A DNA stretch of 64,000 bases from the NCBI RefSeq assembly GCF_020687165.1, contig NZ_JAJEQC010000002.1; one strand, 5' to 3'. Source of the stretch: Hominenteromicrobium mulieris (GTDB lineage Bacteria > Bacillota > Clostridia > Oscillospirales > Acutalibacteraceae). Of this stretch, positions 24,747 to 34,095 are shown piece after piece. Position 1 is the stretch's first letter, and every line of letters starts with the position of its first letter. Made by a program: the position numbers and the translations under genes. The notes below the pieces were generated by a model that was not told where the DNA came from, searched no databases, and worked only from the letters and a program-made list of their open reading frames with translations.

Positions 24747-25637
24747 ATGGTCGAAAAAAACAAAGGGTTTCAGGTCGGCGCACACATTGTGATGGTCATC
24801 CTTTCCCTGTGCTGCATCTTCCCGTTCCTTCTGCTCATCGTGTCCTCCATTACGGACGAGCAGGAATTGATCCGCAACGGCTACACGCTGTTCCCGAAGG
24901 CACTCAGTCTGAATGCTTACCAGTACATGTTTAAGAGCAGCAACAAGATTATCTCCGCGTACGGCATCACAATCCTCTCCACAGTTGTGGGTACGGTGTG
25001 CGGTCTTTCCATGACAATCCTCATGGCTTACCCGCTTTCCCGCCGCGACCTGCCGGGCCGCAACGGTCTTGCGTTCTACGTGTTCTTCACGATGCTGTTC
25101 TCCGGCGGTCTTGTGCCGACGTACATCATGTACACCCGTTACATCAAGGTGAGCAACACGATTTGGGCGCTCATCATTCCGTCCCTCGTGGTCAACGCAT
25201 TCTACGTGATCATGATGCGCACGTACTTCTCCACGAACATCCCGGAAGCTGTTATTGAAGCGGCGCGCATTGACGGTGCGGGCGAGTTCAGAATCCTGTT
25301 GACGATCGTTCTGCCGATGAGCGTTCCGATGGTTGCAACGATGACACTGCTTATCGGTCTTTCCTACTGGAACGATTGGAAAAACGGTCTTTACTATCTC
25401 CAGCAGAACAAGAGCCTTTACAGTATACAGGTTCTTTTGAATGACATGCTGCGAGACGTGCAGGCGCTGAAGAGCGGTATGGACGCTGCGGCTGCAGCTG
25501 AGATTACGGCGAACATGCCGAGCACGGGCATCAAGATGGCAATCGCCGTTGTCGGTGTTCTGCCGGTGCTCGTTGTTTATCCGTTCTTCCAGAAGTACTT
25601 CGTCAAGGGCATCACGATCGGCGCTGTTAAGGGCTGA
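24747..25637 (+). CDS. ABC transporter permease, LplC/YtcP type
   Basis: 296 residues, about six membrane segments. EAA loop IPEAVIEAARIDGAGEFRILLTIVLPMS, typical of the second permease of LplABC-like importers. Begins 20 bases after the first permease with AAGGAAGGGAG upstream. The C-terminal YPFFQKYFVKGITIGAVKG is the usual ending of this family. Substrate not predictable. Confidence 0.92.
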   Translation: MVEKNKGFQVGAHIVMVILSLCCIFPFLLLIVSSITDEQELIRNGYTLFPKALSLNAYQYMFKSSNKIISAYGITILSTVVGTVCGLSMTILMAYPLSRRDLPGRNGLAFYVFFTMLFSGGLVPTYIMYTRYIKVSNTIWALIIPSLVVNAFYVIMMRTYFSTNIPEAVIEAARIDGAGEFRILLTIVLPMSVPMVATMTLLIGLSYWNDWKNGLYYLQQNKSLYSIQVLLNDMLRDVQALKSGMDAAAAAEITANMPSTGIKMAIAVVGVLPVLVVYPFFQKYFVKGITIGAVKG

Positions 25638-25683
25638 TTTGATCAATCAGATATTCTCTTTGCCAACATAATAATAGAATGAC

Positions 25684-25724
25684 AAAAATCACCTTCGCGG
25701 ATTTCCTCCGGCGAGGGTGATTTT
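25684..25724. terminator. Bidirectional intrinsic terminator
   Basis: AAAATCACC..TCGC pairs with GCGA..GGTGATTTT, between the convergent permease and PII-like genes. Confidence 0.85.
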
Positions 25725-25757
25725 GTTATGTGCAGATATTTTGTTACGGTCGTTGTT

Positions 25758-26453
25758 TTATGTGTTTTCTTCGTTTAAGTCCTGTAATCTAAGGCCGGCA
25801 GTGCCGGTGACGGGCAGGGAAAAGACGATGGCTTTCGCTTTGGTCTCAAGCCCGGCTTCCTGCATAATGGCAGTCATGACGTTGTTTTTATCCGCGTGCT
25901 TTACGACGATGAGCACAAGCTCTTTTTCACTGGCGAGGGAAACGCCGAGGAACTTTTCCGCTCCCTCCATGCCGGTGCCCTTTGCGTGGATGACGGTGCC
26001 GCCGCCTGCGTTTTCGCGGCGCGCTGCGGCCATAATCTGCTCGGTATAGCCCTGGTTTGCGATGACGACCAGAAGCTCGTATTTGGTATCTTTCAAGACG
26101 CTTTCCTCTCCTTTCTGAAACGGCTGACCGTTCGTTAAAAACTCCAGCTGACGTTTGCCGCCGATACTGCTGAGCGGCATGGTGAACGCGATGCCGGTGC
26201 CGGGAATATCGATGAGCATGATGGTCTGCAGTCCCTTTTGCACGGCACTCCAGACCTTGCCGGTGACAACGGAAAGCAGCACGGCTTTTTGCGTGGCTTC
26301 AAGTCCGAAATCGTTTAGAATTTCGGACGCGGCGGTGCCTTTGCCGAGCGTGCTGAGCACGACCTCGATCCCATAGGTTTTATAAAATGACAGAAATTTC
26401 TGGCTTTGGTTGCGGTCTGTAATGGTAATCATCCAGTATAAATTGTCGCCCAT
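25758..26453 (-). CDS. Tandem PII-like protein
   Basis: 231 residues that look like two PII-type domains in a row (about 1-110 and 125-225). The second has GYTEQIMAAARRENAGGGTVIHAKG, which closely resembles the T-loop and nucleotide region of PII/PII-like proteins; the first has a looser match (TAASEILNDFGLE). PII-like proteins bind adenine nucleotides and small metabolites and regulate a membrane partner. It follows the DUF1538 membrane protein gene by 12 bases, with GGAGGG before the ATG, so it probably gates that transporter. Confidence 0.75.
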   Translation of the reverse strand: MGDNLYWMITITDRNQSQKFLSFYKTYGIEVVLSTLGKGTAASEILNDFGLEATQKAVLLSVVTGKVWSAVQKGLQTIMLIDIPGTGIAFTMPLSSIGGKRQLEFLTNGQPFQKGEESVLKDTKYELLVVIANQGYTEQIMAAARRENAGGGTVIHAKGTGMEGAEKFLGVSLASEKELVLIVVKHADKNNVMTAIMQEAGLETKAKAIVFSLPVTGTAGLRLQDLNEENT

Positions 26454-26465
26454 AAACGCCCTCCT

Positions 26466-28001
26466 TTACAGTTCGATGATTGCGTTTTCGTCCATATCGG
26501 CGAATGCGGCGGGTGCGGCGGTCTCCGTTTTACGGCGCTGCATGAGCTTTGCCGCGAGGCCCATGACCTGAATGGTGATGAGCGGCGTCATGGCGACCAT
26601 GGCAACGACACCGAAGGCATCTGTGACCATGTTGCCGCCGACGGCCGTGCACGCGCCCTGTGCGAGGGGGAGCAGAAATGCCGCAGTCATGGGGCCGGAA
26701 GCGACGCCGCCGGAGTCAAACGCGATGGCGGTGTAGATCTTCGGGACAAAAAACGAGATGATGAGCGCGAGCGCGTAGCCCGGGATGAGGAACCACAAAA
26801 TCGAAATGCCGGTGAGGACGCGGATCATGGCGAGCCCGAGCGAGATGGACACGCCGACGGAAAGCCCGATGCCCATGGCCTTGGCGGAGATGGCGCCGTC
26901 TGTGATCTCCTCGACCTGACGATTGAGAACGTACACGGCGGGCTCTGCGCGAACAATGAAATAGCCCATGACCATAGCGACGGGAATGATGACAGCGGAA
27001 TATTTATAGGAAGCTAACTGCTGCCCGAGGTAATGACCGGCGGGCATGAAGCCGACATTTGCACCGGTAAGAAACAGCACAAGGCCGATGTATGTATAAA
27101 CGAGGCCCATGCCGATCTGGAATAATTTGCGCTTAGAAAGCCGCAGAACAAGAAACTGCGCCGCGAGGAAAAAGAGAATGATCGGCAGGAGAGAGACGGC
27201 AATCTCGATGAGGTAGGTCGGGATACCGGTGCGGAACAGCTCGAAAAGCTCCGAGGAATCCTGCATTTCGGGCAGGATGGGCGGCGTGTAGGTGCTTTCA
27301 TTCGGATTATAGATGATGCCGAGGATCATGACGGCCAAAATGGGGCCGATGGACGAGAGCGCAACGAGACCGAAGCTGTCGTCTGCCGCATGGCGGTCGC
27401 TGCGGATGGCCGAGATGCCGACGCCGAGCGCCATGATGAACGGCACGGTCATGGGGCCGGTCGTCACGCCGCCGGAATCGAACGCGACGGCGAGAAATTC
27501 CGGCGGGACAAAGAACGCCAGAAGAAACACGACGGCGTAGCATCCGACAAGCAGCGGCGGCAGCGCGATGGAAAACAGCATGCGCAGAAGCGACACGACG
27601 AGGAACACGCCGACACCGCATGCGACGGATAGAATGAGAATTAAATTCGGCACGGACGGCACCTGCGATGCGAGCACCTGTAAGTCCGGCTCCGAGACCG
27701 TGATGATAAAGCCGAGCAAAAACGAAAGCGTGATAACGGCACCGAGCTTTTTCGTTTTTGTCATGGCGGTACCGATGCGCTCGCCCATGGGGGTCATGGC
27801 GGTCTCTGCGCCGGTGGTGAAGAACATCATGCCGACCAAAATGAGCACTGCGCCCATTAAAAAGCACAGCAGAACGCTTGGCGAGAGCGGCGCAATGGTG
27901 AACGAGAGCGCCAGCACGATGGTGATGATGGGAAGGACAGCCTGAAGCGCTTCCTTCCATTTTTCAGAGAGGATTTGTCTTAGCTTCAATCGATGCCTCA
28001 C
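26466..28001 (-). CDS. DUF1538 membrane protein, probable transporter
   Basis: About 511 residues, hydrophobic throughout with an internal duplication: the motif AVAFDSGGVTTGPMT in the first half recurs as AIAFDSGGVASGPMT in the second, each near a re-entrant-looking segment, as in inverted- or tandem-repeat transporters. The substrate is not known. Start is uncertain: GTG 28001 is nearly on top of its AAAGG, while TTG 27989 has GAGG six bases upstream. The TATAAT with an upstream TG at about 28046-28054 (minus) is its likely promoter. Operon with the tandem PII-like gene. Confidence 0.82.
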   Translation of the reverse strand: MRHRLKLRQILSEKWKEALQAVLPIITIVLALSFTIAPLSPSVLLCFLMGAVLILVGMMFFTTGAETAMTPMGERIGTAMTKTKKLGAVITLSFLLGFIITVSEPDLQVLASQVPSVPNLILILSVACGVGVFLVVSLLRMLFSIALPPLLVGCYAVVFLLAFFVPPEFLAVAFDSGGVTTGPMTVPFIMALGVGISAIRSDRHAADDSFGLVALSSIGPILAVMILGIIYNPNESTYTPPILPEMQDSSELFELFRTGIPTYLIEIAVSLLPIILFFLAAQFLVLRLSKRKLFQIGMGLVYTYIGLVLFLTGANVGFMPAGHYLGQQLASYKYSAVIIPVAMVMGYFIVRAEPAVYVLNRQVEEITDGAISAKAMGIGLSVGVSISLGLAMIRVLTGISILWFLIPGYALALIISFFVPKIYTAIAFDSGGVASGPMTAAFLLPLAQGACTAVGGNMVTDAFGVVAMVAMTPLITIQVMGLAAKLMQRRKTETAAPAAFADMDENAIIEL

Positions 28002-28142
28002 GACCTTTCTTATGTGTTGTGGGGTGGTTGAACGAAAATCACTTTTATTATAGCATAAAAACGCGTGTCTGTGACGATTAAAATTGTGAATTTTTCAAAA
28101 AATGTATAAATCTAAACCAAAACGGAAATAGAGATGAAAACG

Positions 28143-28178
28143 AAAAGGCTGCCCGGCAAAGTGCGGGACAGCCTTTTT
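28143..28178 (-). terminator. Terminator of pflB-pflA
   Basis: On the minus strand AAAAGGCTGTCCCG pairs with CGGGCAGCCTTTT (one bulge), ending in a T-run. Confidence 0.85.
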
Positions 28179-28186
28179 GGATGAAA

Positions 28187-28885
28187 TTATAGCTTTGAAA
28201 GGAGCGCTTCGACGTGGCTTTGTGAGAACGAGGGTTTGTCGCCCATGGGGAACGGGATATGAAGCGCCTTGTATTTGGCGGCGCAGATGTTTTTAAACGG
28301 CAGCCACTCGATTTTCTCCAAATTGGAGAACGACTCCGCGAGAGCTTTGACGGCGCGGAGGCTCTCAACCGTATCGGAAAGACCGGGCGCGACGACGTGG
28401 CGCACCCAGAGGGGAATATGCATCGATTCCGTAAGGCGCATGAAATCGATCGTGTGCTGCAAGGAGCCGCCGCAGTGGGATTTGTACTGCGCTTCCGTGG
28501 GGAACTTGATGTCGCAAAGGACGAGGTCTGTGTGCTTGAGAACCTGCTTGGCACGGGAAAGGTCGCCGGCGCCGGCGGTATCGAGCGCGGTGTGGATGTT
28601 GTGCTCATGCAGGCGCCGGAATAATTCCGCGACGAACTCGGGCTGCAAAAGCGGTTCGCCGCCCGAGACGGTGACACCTCCATTTTCGCCGAAGTAGGGG
28701 CGGTAACGGAGGATTGTTTTGCAGAGATCCTCTGCTGTGTAGGGCGTACCGCCGGTTAAGTCCCACGTTTCGGGGTTATGGCAGTAGGCACAGCGCAGCG
28801 GGCAGCCTTGCAGAAAGACGACGTAGCGCAGGCCGGGGCCGTCTACCGCGCCCATGGACTGTACGGAGCTGACGCGGCCTTCCAT
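28187..28885 (-). CDS. pflA: Pyruvate formate-lyase-activating enzyme
   Basis: 232 residues, radical SAM glycyl-radical activase. The [4Fe-4S] motif CPLRCAYCHNPETW is at about residues 29-42; GGVTVSGGEPLLQPEF follows. It abstracts hydrogen from the glycyl-radical site of PflB using SAM. Start overlaps the pflB stop by one base (TAATG), the classical arrangement. Confidence 0.96.
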   Translation of the reverse strand: MEGRVSSVQSMGAVDGPGLRYVVFLQGCPLRCAYCHNPETWDLTGGTPYTAEDLCKTILRYRPYFGENGGVTVSGGEPLLQPEFVAELFRRLHEHNIHTALDTAGAGDLSRAKQVLKHTDLVLCDIKFPTEAQYKSHCGGSLQHTIDFMRLTESMHIPLWVRHVVAPGLSDTVESLRAVKALAESFSNLEKIEWLPFKNICAAKYKALHIPFPMGDKPSFSQSHVEALLSKL

Positions 28886-31113
28886 TAGATTGCCTCATGG
28901 AATGTGCGGGAGATGACTTCGCGCTGCTGCTCTTTGGAGAGACGGTGGAAGTTGACCGCATAGCCGGAAACGCGGATGGTGAGGTTGGGGTATTTTTCCG
29001 GGTTATGGTAGGCATCGATGAGCGTTTCGCGGTTCATGACGTTGACGTTGAGGTGATGCGCACCCTGAATGAAGTAGCCAGAAAGGAGCTGGACGAGGTT
29101 TGTGATGCGGTCTTCCTCCGTTTTGCCGAGGGCTTCCGGAATGATGGAGAACGTGTTCGAGATGCCGTCACGGCAATAATCATAAGAAAGCTTTGCGACG
29201 GAGTTGAGCTCTGCGAGCGCGCCGGATTTATCACGGCCGCTCATGGGGTTTGCGCCCGGGGCGAGCGGCTCGCCGAGTTTGCGGCCATCCGGCGTGTTGC
29301 CGGTCTTTTTGCCGTACATAACGTTGGAGGTGATGGTCAAAATGGACAGCGTGTGCTGTGCGCCGCGATAGAGCGGGTATTCGCGCAGGGCATCGTAGAA
29401 GCGGCGCACCTGCTCGCAGGCGATGGAATCGACACGCGGGTCGTCATTGCCAAAGCACGGGAACTCACCCTCGGTCTCGAAGTCGGTGACGAGGCCGGTC
29501 TCGGGGTCGCGGATGCAGCGCACCTTGGCGTATTTAATGGCGGAAAGGGAGTCTGCCATGCAGCTCATGCCGGCGATGCCGAACGCCATCAAACGGCGGA
29601 CGTTCGTATCGTGCAGCGCCATCTGGCTCTTTTCGTAGGCGTATTTGTCGTGCATGTAGTGGATGGTGTTCATGGCATCGACGTAAGTTTTTGCGAGCCA
29701 ATCGCGGTAGAAATCGAGGCGGTTGAGGAGGCCGTCGAAATCGACGTATTCGTCCGGCCAGACAGGCATTTCAGGCGCGACGCGGGTCTTTTTCACTTCG
29801 TCCATGCCGCCGTTGATGGCGAGCAGGACGAGCTTTGCAAGGTTTGCGCGCGCACCGAAGAACTGCATATCTTTGCCGACGCGCATGGCGGAGACACAGC
29901 AGGCAATGGCGTAATCATCACCGAATGCGGGGCGCATAACGGTGTCGCTCTCGTACTGGATGGCATCGGTATCGCAGGAGACCTTCGCGACGAAGCGCTT
30001 CCAGTTTTCCGGCAGGTGCTTCGACCACAGCACGGTGAGGTTCGGCTCCGGGGACGGGTGGAGGTTATAGAGCGTATGGAGCATGCGGTAAGAGTTTTTG
30101 GTGACGAGCGTGCGGCCGTCCTCGCCGGTGCCGCCGAGGGACTCGGTGATCCACATGGGGTCGCCGCCGAAAAGCTCGTTGTATTCAGGTGTGCGCAGGT
30201 GGCGCGCCATGCGGAGCTTTAAGACGAAATCGTCCATGATCTCCTGTGCGCCGGATTCATCGAGTACGCCTTCTTTGAGGTCACGTTCAAAATAAATGTC
30301 AAGGAATGTGGAGGTGCGGCCGAGGCTCATGGCGGCACCGTTCTGCTCTTTGATGGCGGCGAGATATGCGAAATAGAGCCACTGCACAGCCTCGCGGGCG
30401 TTTTCTGCCGGGCGGGTGATGTCGTAACCGTACATGGCGGCCATTTTCACCATGTCCTTGAGCGCGGTGATCTGGTCGGTGACTTCTTCGGAAAGGCGAA
30501 TGGTATCGGCCGTGAGGGGATTTTTGCCGAGATCGGCTTTATCTTTCTGCTTTTGGAGAATCAAACGGTTTACGCCGTAGAGCGGAACGCGGCGGTAATC
30601 GCCGATGATGCGGCCGCGGCCGTAGGCATCCGGCAGGCCGGTGATGATGCCGGCGTGGCGTGCGGCGCGCACGTCATCCGTATAGGCAGAGAACACGCCG
30701 TCGTTGTGGGTCTTGTGGTATTTAAACTCCTCTTCAATTTTATCGGAGACCTTGTAGCCGTAGGCTTCGCAGGCGGAGCGCACCATACGCATGCCGCCGA
30801 ACGGGTTGCAAGCGCGCTTTAACGGCTCATCGGTCTGGAGGCCGACGATGATCTCGTTTTCCTTATCAAGGTAGCCGGGGCCGAAAGACGTGGCGGTGAT
30901 GACGGTTTCGGTATCGATGTTCAAAACGCCGCCGTTTTGCTGCTCGGCGCGGCAGAGAGCCTCGTACTTTTCGAGCATTTTTTCGGTGCGAGCGGTCGGG
31001 GGCTGCAAAAAGCTTTCGTCGCCCGTGTAGGGGGTGTAGTTTTTCTGGATGAAGTCGCGGACATCGATGCGATCCTGCCACTTACCGCCTTTAAAATCTC
31101 TCCAAGCGTTCAT
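28885..31113 (-). CDS. pflB: Formate C-acetyltransferase (pyruvate formate-lyase)
   Basis: 742 residues. Converts pyruvate and CoA to acetyl-CoA and formate under anoxic conditions. The catalytic Cys-Cys pair is in AIACCVSAMRVGKD and the glycyl radical Gly in TIRVSGYAVNFHRL near the C-terminus. ATG 31113 is preferred because MNAWRDFKGGKW is the usual family start and a GGAAAGGAATGGG stretch precedes it; the longer open frame runs into the leader. Expression is predicted to be gated by the ZTP-type riboswitch at 31175-31275. Confidence 0.97.
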   Translation of the reverse strand: MNAWRDFKGGKWQDRIDVRDFIQKNYTPYTGDESFLQPPTARTEKMLEKYEALCRAEQQNGGVLNIDTETVITATSFGPGYLDKENEIIVGLQTDEPLKRACNPFGGMRMVRSACEAYGYKVSDKIEEEFKYHKTHNDGVFSAYTDDVRAARHAGIITGLPDAYGRGRIIGDYRRVPLYGVNRLILQKQKDKADLGKNPLTADTIRLSEEVTDQITALKDMVKMAAMYGYDITRPAENAREAVQWLYFAYLAAIKEQNGAAMSLGRTSTFLDIYFERDLKEGVLDESGAQEIMDDFVLKLRMARHLRTPEYNELFGGDPMWITESLGGTGEDGRTLVTKNSYRMLHTLYNLHPSPEPNLTVLWSKHLPENWKRFVAKVSCDTDAIQYESDTVMRPAFGDDYAIACCVSAMRVGKDMQFFGARANLAKLVLLAINGGMDEVKKTRVAPEMPVWPDEYVDFDGLLNRLDFYRDWLAKTYVDAMNTIHYMHDKYAYEKSQMALHDTNVRRLMAFGIAGMSCMADSLSAIKYAKVRCIRDPETGLVTDFETEGEFPCFGNDDPRVDSIACEQVRRFYDALREYPLYRGAQHTLSILTITSNVMYGKKTGNTPDGRKLGEPLAPGANPMSGRDKSGALAELNSVAKLSYDYCRDGISNTFSIIPEALGKTEEDRITNLVQLLSGYFIQGAHHLNVNVMNRETLIDAYHNPEKYPNLTIRVSGYAVNFHRLSKEQQREVISRTFHEAI

Positions 31114-31174
31114 AGTTTCCCATTCCTTTCCGGCGTTTTGCCGTGCAAATTTCCTTGTTTTGGAAGCTGCTGAC

Positions 31175-31275
31175 ATAAAAACAGGGCAGTGCTTTCAAAA
31201 CACTGCCCAGACGGTCGGCTCATTTTCATACTTTTGCTCCACGATGTCCCCATCTTGTATTCCGTCAGTTACAAA
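31175..31275 (-). promoter_or_regulatory. ZTP/ZMP (pfl) riboswitch with terminator, upstream of pflB
   Basis: The minus-strand leader holds ACTGACGG (complement of 31262-31269), then a GATGGGGACATC hairpin, a GTGGAGC segment, and CCGACCGTCTGGGC (complement of 31205-31218). ACTGACGG and CCGTCTGG are complementary. This order matches the pfl RNA motif, the ZTP riboswitch. CTGGGC also begins the 5' arm of a terminator, GGGCAGTG (31201-31208) pairing with CACTGCCC (31184-31191), then TGTTTTT. Aptamer and terminator cannot both form, so ligand should permit readthrough into pflB. ZMP/ZTP accumulates when 10-formyl-THF is scarce; PFL supplies formate. Recognised by eye, not by a covariance model. 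Confidence 0.85.
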
Positions 31276-31296
31276 AGTACTTTAACTTGTGGTCTT

Positions 31297-31325
31297 ATTG
31301 TACACGCAAAAGTGCGAAATGTCAA
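31297..31325 (-). promoter_or_regulatory. SigA-type promoter of the riboswitch-pflBA unit
   Basis: On the minus strand TTGACA (complement of 31320-31325), 17 bp, TACAAT (complement of 31297-31302). The -35 overlaps the stop codon of the upstream ABC ATPase gene, so pflBA has its own start point. Confidence 0.8.
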
Positions 31326-32122
31326 CTGTGAATTTTACGTTCGATGTACTCCACCTCTTTGTCGAGCATAACGGGGGTGAGGGAAACGCCGAACAGGTGC
31401 TCGATAAGGCCGGTTTTTAATAGCTCCTCCGGCGTGCCGCTTTGCATGATTTGGCCGTTTTTCATGAGAAGCAGGCGGTCACAGAACTTGAACGCGAGGG
31501 GGAGCTCGTGCAGGACGATACCGACGGCTTTGTTTTGCACTTTGAGCGTAGAGAGGAGCGCCATGAGCTCGAATTTATGGTGCGCATCAAGGTAAGTAGT
31601 GGGCTCATCGAGCAGGACGACGTCGGTGTTTTGCGCTAAAAGCATGGCGAGGAACACGCGCTGGCGCTCGCCGCCCGAAAGCATGGGCAGGCGGCGGTCG
31701 GCAAAGGCCGACACACCGGCAGTTTTAAGCGCGTTTTGAATGACGGTGCGGTCTTTATTGGACAGCGTGCGCGAAAAGCCGAGATAGGGATAGCGCCCAT
31801 GGGAGACGAGCGTTTTGGCGGTGATATCCGGCACGGCCCTTTGCTGCGGCAGGAACGAGACGCGCCGCGCGAGAGCTTTGGGGGCAAGGGCGGCAATGTC
31901 GGTTTCCGCGGTACCGCCGCACAGGGTGATGCTGCCGGAATCCGCTTTAATAAGGCGGCAGAGCGCGCGGAGCAGCGTCGTTTTGCCGCAGCCGTTTGGG
32001 CCGAGGATGCCGGTGACTTCGCCGCGGCGGAGTTCGCCCGAGACTCCGCGGAGAATTTCGGCGTGATTTAACGTGACGCAAAGGTCAGCGAATTTTAAGG
32101 CGGTGGAAAGGTTTCGGTTCAT
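31322..32122 (-). CDS. FecE/BtuD-type ABC transporter ATP-binding protein
   Basis: 266 residues. Walker A GPNGCGKTT (about 41-49), signature LSGGERQRV, Walker B VVLLDEPTTYLD, H-loop as HELPL. Belongs to the FecCD-type import systems for siderophores, haem or corrinoids. Start overlaps the permease stop by 4 bases (ATGA). Last gene of a four-gene operon; its transcript probably runs on to the terminator in the pflB leader. Confidence 0.9.
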   Translation of the reverse strand: MNRNLSTALKFADLCVTLNHAEILRGVSGELRRGEVTGILGPNGCGKTTLLRALCRLIKADSGSITLCGGTAETDIAALAPKALARRVSFLPQQRAVPDITAKTLVSHGRYPYLGFSRTLSNKDRTVIQNALKTAGVSAFADRRLPMLSGGERQRVFLAMLLAQNTDVVLLDEPTTYLDAHHKFELMALLSTLKVQNKAVGIVLHELPLAFKFCDRLLLMKNGQIMQSGTPEELLKTGLIEHLFGVSLTPVMLDKEVEYIERKIHS

Positions 32123-33108
32123 TCGAGTTTTCCTCCTTTTTTGCGCACGATGAGGAAAAGGAAGAACGGGCCGCCGAGCAGCGACAGTACGATGCCGACG
32201 GGAATCTCATACGGGGAAAACAGCGTGCGGCTGAGGGTATCGCACAATAAGACGAACGACGCGCCGAAGAGGGCCGAAAGCGGCACTAAGATGCGGTGGC
32301 GCGCGCCGATGAAGTGGCGCAGGATGTGCGGTACGATGAGCCCCACGAAGCCGAGAAGCCCCGAAAAGCTGACTGCGCCGCCAGCAAGCAGGCTGGCCGT
32401 CATGAGCAGGAGAAAGCGTGTTCCTTGCACACGCATGCCGAGCGACTGCGCGGTCTCATCGCCGAGGGAGAGAACGTCCATTTCGCCGGAAAACAGCACA
32501 GCAAGGAGCAGACCAAGCAGGATGGCAATCCACGCGGGGGTGAGATTTTTGTACGCGATGCCGGAAAATCCGCCGATGAAAAAGGAGCTGGAATTATAGA
32601 TGGTATCCGGGAAAAAGGTCTTTATGGCGTTGCTGCCGGCGGTGAAAACACTGCTTAAGGCCACGCCCGCGAGGGTGATCGTTGTGCGGGAAGCACCGCT
32701 TTTTGCTGCGACGGCATAAATGAGCAGCGACGCGAAAAGAGCGCCAAGGAATGCTGCAAACGGCAAAAACGCGGTGGCTGTGGGGAAGACGGCGAGCAAA
32801 AACAGCACGGCAAAGCCCGCCCCGGCGTTGACACCGATGATGTTCGGTGCGGCAAGGGCGTTATTTAAGACATTCTGCAAGAGCACACCGGAGACCGCAA
32901 GTGCTGCGCCCGAGAGCACGGCGGCAAGGGCGCGCGGCAGGCGCACGTAGAACAGGATGCGGCTGTCGGGCGTTAAACTGCCGTTTTGCAGGGCAGAGAC
33001 AGCTTCGCGAATAGAAATTTGTGCCGAGCCGACACAGAGGCTCAGCACAAAGGAGAAAACGAGCAGCAAAAGCGCTGCGGGAAATAAAATTTTCTTACGC
33101 ATCTTCAT
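32119..33108 (-). CDS. FecCD-family ABC transporter permease
   Basis: 329 residues with 8-10 membrane segments. Typical motifs: GSAQISIREAV, LPRALAAVLSGAALAVSGVLLQ and SFSGLLGFVGLIVPHILR. Overlaps the end of the binding protein gene by up to 14 bases; a start two codons later (33102) is equally possible. Forms the membrane channel of the importer. Confidence 0.93.
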   Translation of the reverse strand: MKMRKKILFPAALLLLVFSFVLSLCVGSAQISIREAVSALQNGSLTPDSRILFYVRLPRALAAVLSGAALAVSGVLLQNVLNNALAAPNIIGVNAGAGFAVLFLLAVFPTATAFLPFAAFLGALFASLLIYAVAAKSGASRTTITLAGVALSSVFTAGSNAIKTFFPDTIYNSSSFFIGGFSGIAYKNLTPAWIAILLGLLLAVLFSGEMDVLSLGDETAQSLGMRVQGTRFLLLMTASLLAGGAVSFSGLLGFVGLIVPHILRHFIGARHRILVPLSALFGASFVLLCDTLSRTLFSPYEIPVGIVLSLLGGPFFLFLIVRKKGGKLE

Positions 33109-34078
33109 TCAAAAGGAGCTTTGCAATGTATGCGTAGCTCTCGTCCCAGCGGTTTAAGGGCTTATAGTGGAAAAGGTCTTTCGGCAGATAGATGTAGCGG
33201 CCGTTTTTCACGGCGGAGAGCTCGCTCCACGCGGGGTTATTTTCGATGTTCTCTGCCATGTAGGTCTTGGCGTTTTCTTCGTTGCCCATCGTCATGACGA
33301 GGATGTAGTCCGGGTCGGCTTCGATGACGGATTCCAAGCTGAGGTCTTCGAGCAGGCTTTCGTTATCGTCTGCAATGTTGTGCGCACCGAGCTCTTTTAA
33401 AATGGCGCCCGCAACGGTGTCTTCGCCTTTGGCCTTAACGCCGGTGGAATAAGCGCGCAAAAGCAGGACGGTGGGAGCTTTCTGTCCGGAGAGCTTTTCG
33501 GCTGTCTCCTGCTTTATAGATTCAATGCGCTTTAAAACCTGTGTGACGTTTTCGTCGTATTTTTCACCGTCCGGGTCGTTGACGGCGCAGAAATTCAGCA
33601 TGATCTTTGCATAATCCATGACGTTATCCATGTGAAAACAGCCGTGGGGAATCTGCATATCGGTGAGGGCGGAATCGAGCTCCGCGTGGGCGGGCAGGTC
33701 GGCGGATAAAATCACGTAATCCGGGGAGAGTGCCGCGATGCTCTCAAGATTCGGCTCCATGACGGTGCCGACGAGCGCGGTATCGTCATCGATTTCGATG
33801 CCGTGCTCGTCTACGGCATCTTCGGTAATACCGGCGAGTTTACCGCCGGAAAGCAGCCAGCACTCGGCAAACGAGCCGTAAAGGGAGACGACGCACGGGT
33901 CATCGGGGAGCTCCGTTTTGGTGCCGTAGGAATCCGTAATGACGCGCTCGGAGACGGCGGTCGTTTCGGGAGCGGCGGAGGAGCTTTCAGAGGTGGTTTC
34001 GTTTTGCGCCGGGGCGGCGCAGCCGGAAAAGAGCAGTACGGTGGAAAGCGCGAGTGCTGTGAGGGACTTGAGTTTCAT
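33095..34078 (-). CDS. Metal-chelate/corrinoid-type ABC substrate-binding lipoprotein
   Basis: 327 residues. Lipoprotein signal (LTALALSTVLLFSGC), Ser/Thr/Glu linker, then a two-lobe class III binding fold (RVITDSYGTKTELPDDPCVVSLYGSFAECWLLSGGKLAGIT; LSPDYVILS). The ligand cannot be fixed: iron-siderophore, haem, cobalamin and other chelates share this fold. The siroheme-type reductase upstream in the same operon suggests an iron or tetrapyrrole link. Confidence 0.88.
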   Translation of the reverse strand: MKLKSLTALALSTVLLFSGCAAPAQNETTSESSSAAPETTAVSERVITDSYGTKTELPDDPCVVSLYGSFAECWLLSGGKLAGITEDAVDEHGIEIDDDTALVGTVMEPNLESIAALSPDYVILSADLPAHAELDSALTDMQIPHGCFHMDNVMDYAKIMLNFCAVNDPDGEKYDENVTQVLKRIESIKQETAEKLSGQKAPTVLLLRAYSTGVKAKGEDTVAGAILKELGAHNIADDNESLLEDLSLESVIEADPDYILVMTMGNEENAKTYMAENIENNPAWSELSAVKNGRYIYLPKDLFHYKPLNRWDESYAYIAKLLLNEDA

Positions 34079-34095
34079 AGGGTATCCTTTCGGAA

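Noticed and set aside
31114..31232. A continuous frame from an ATG in the ZTP aptamer through the terminator to a stop overlapping the pflB start
   Set aside because: No ribosome site, and the same bases are fully explained by the riboswitch and its terminator; probably chance.
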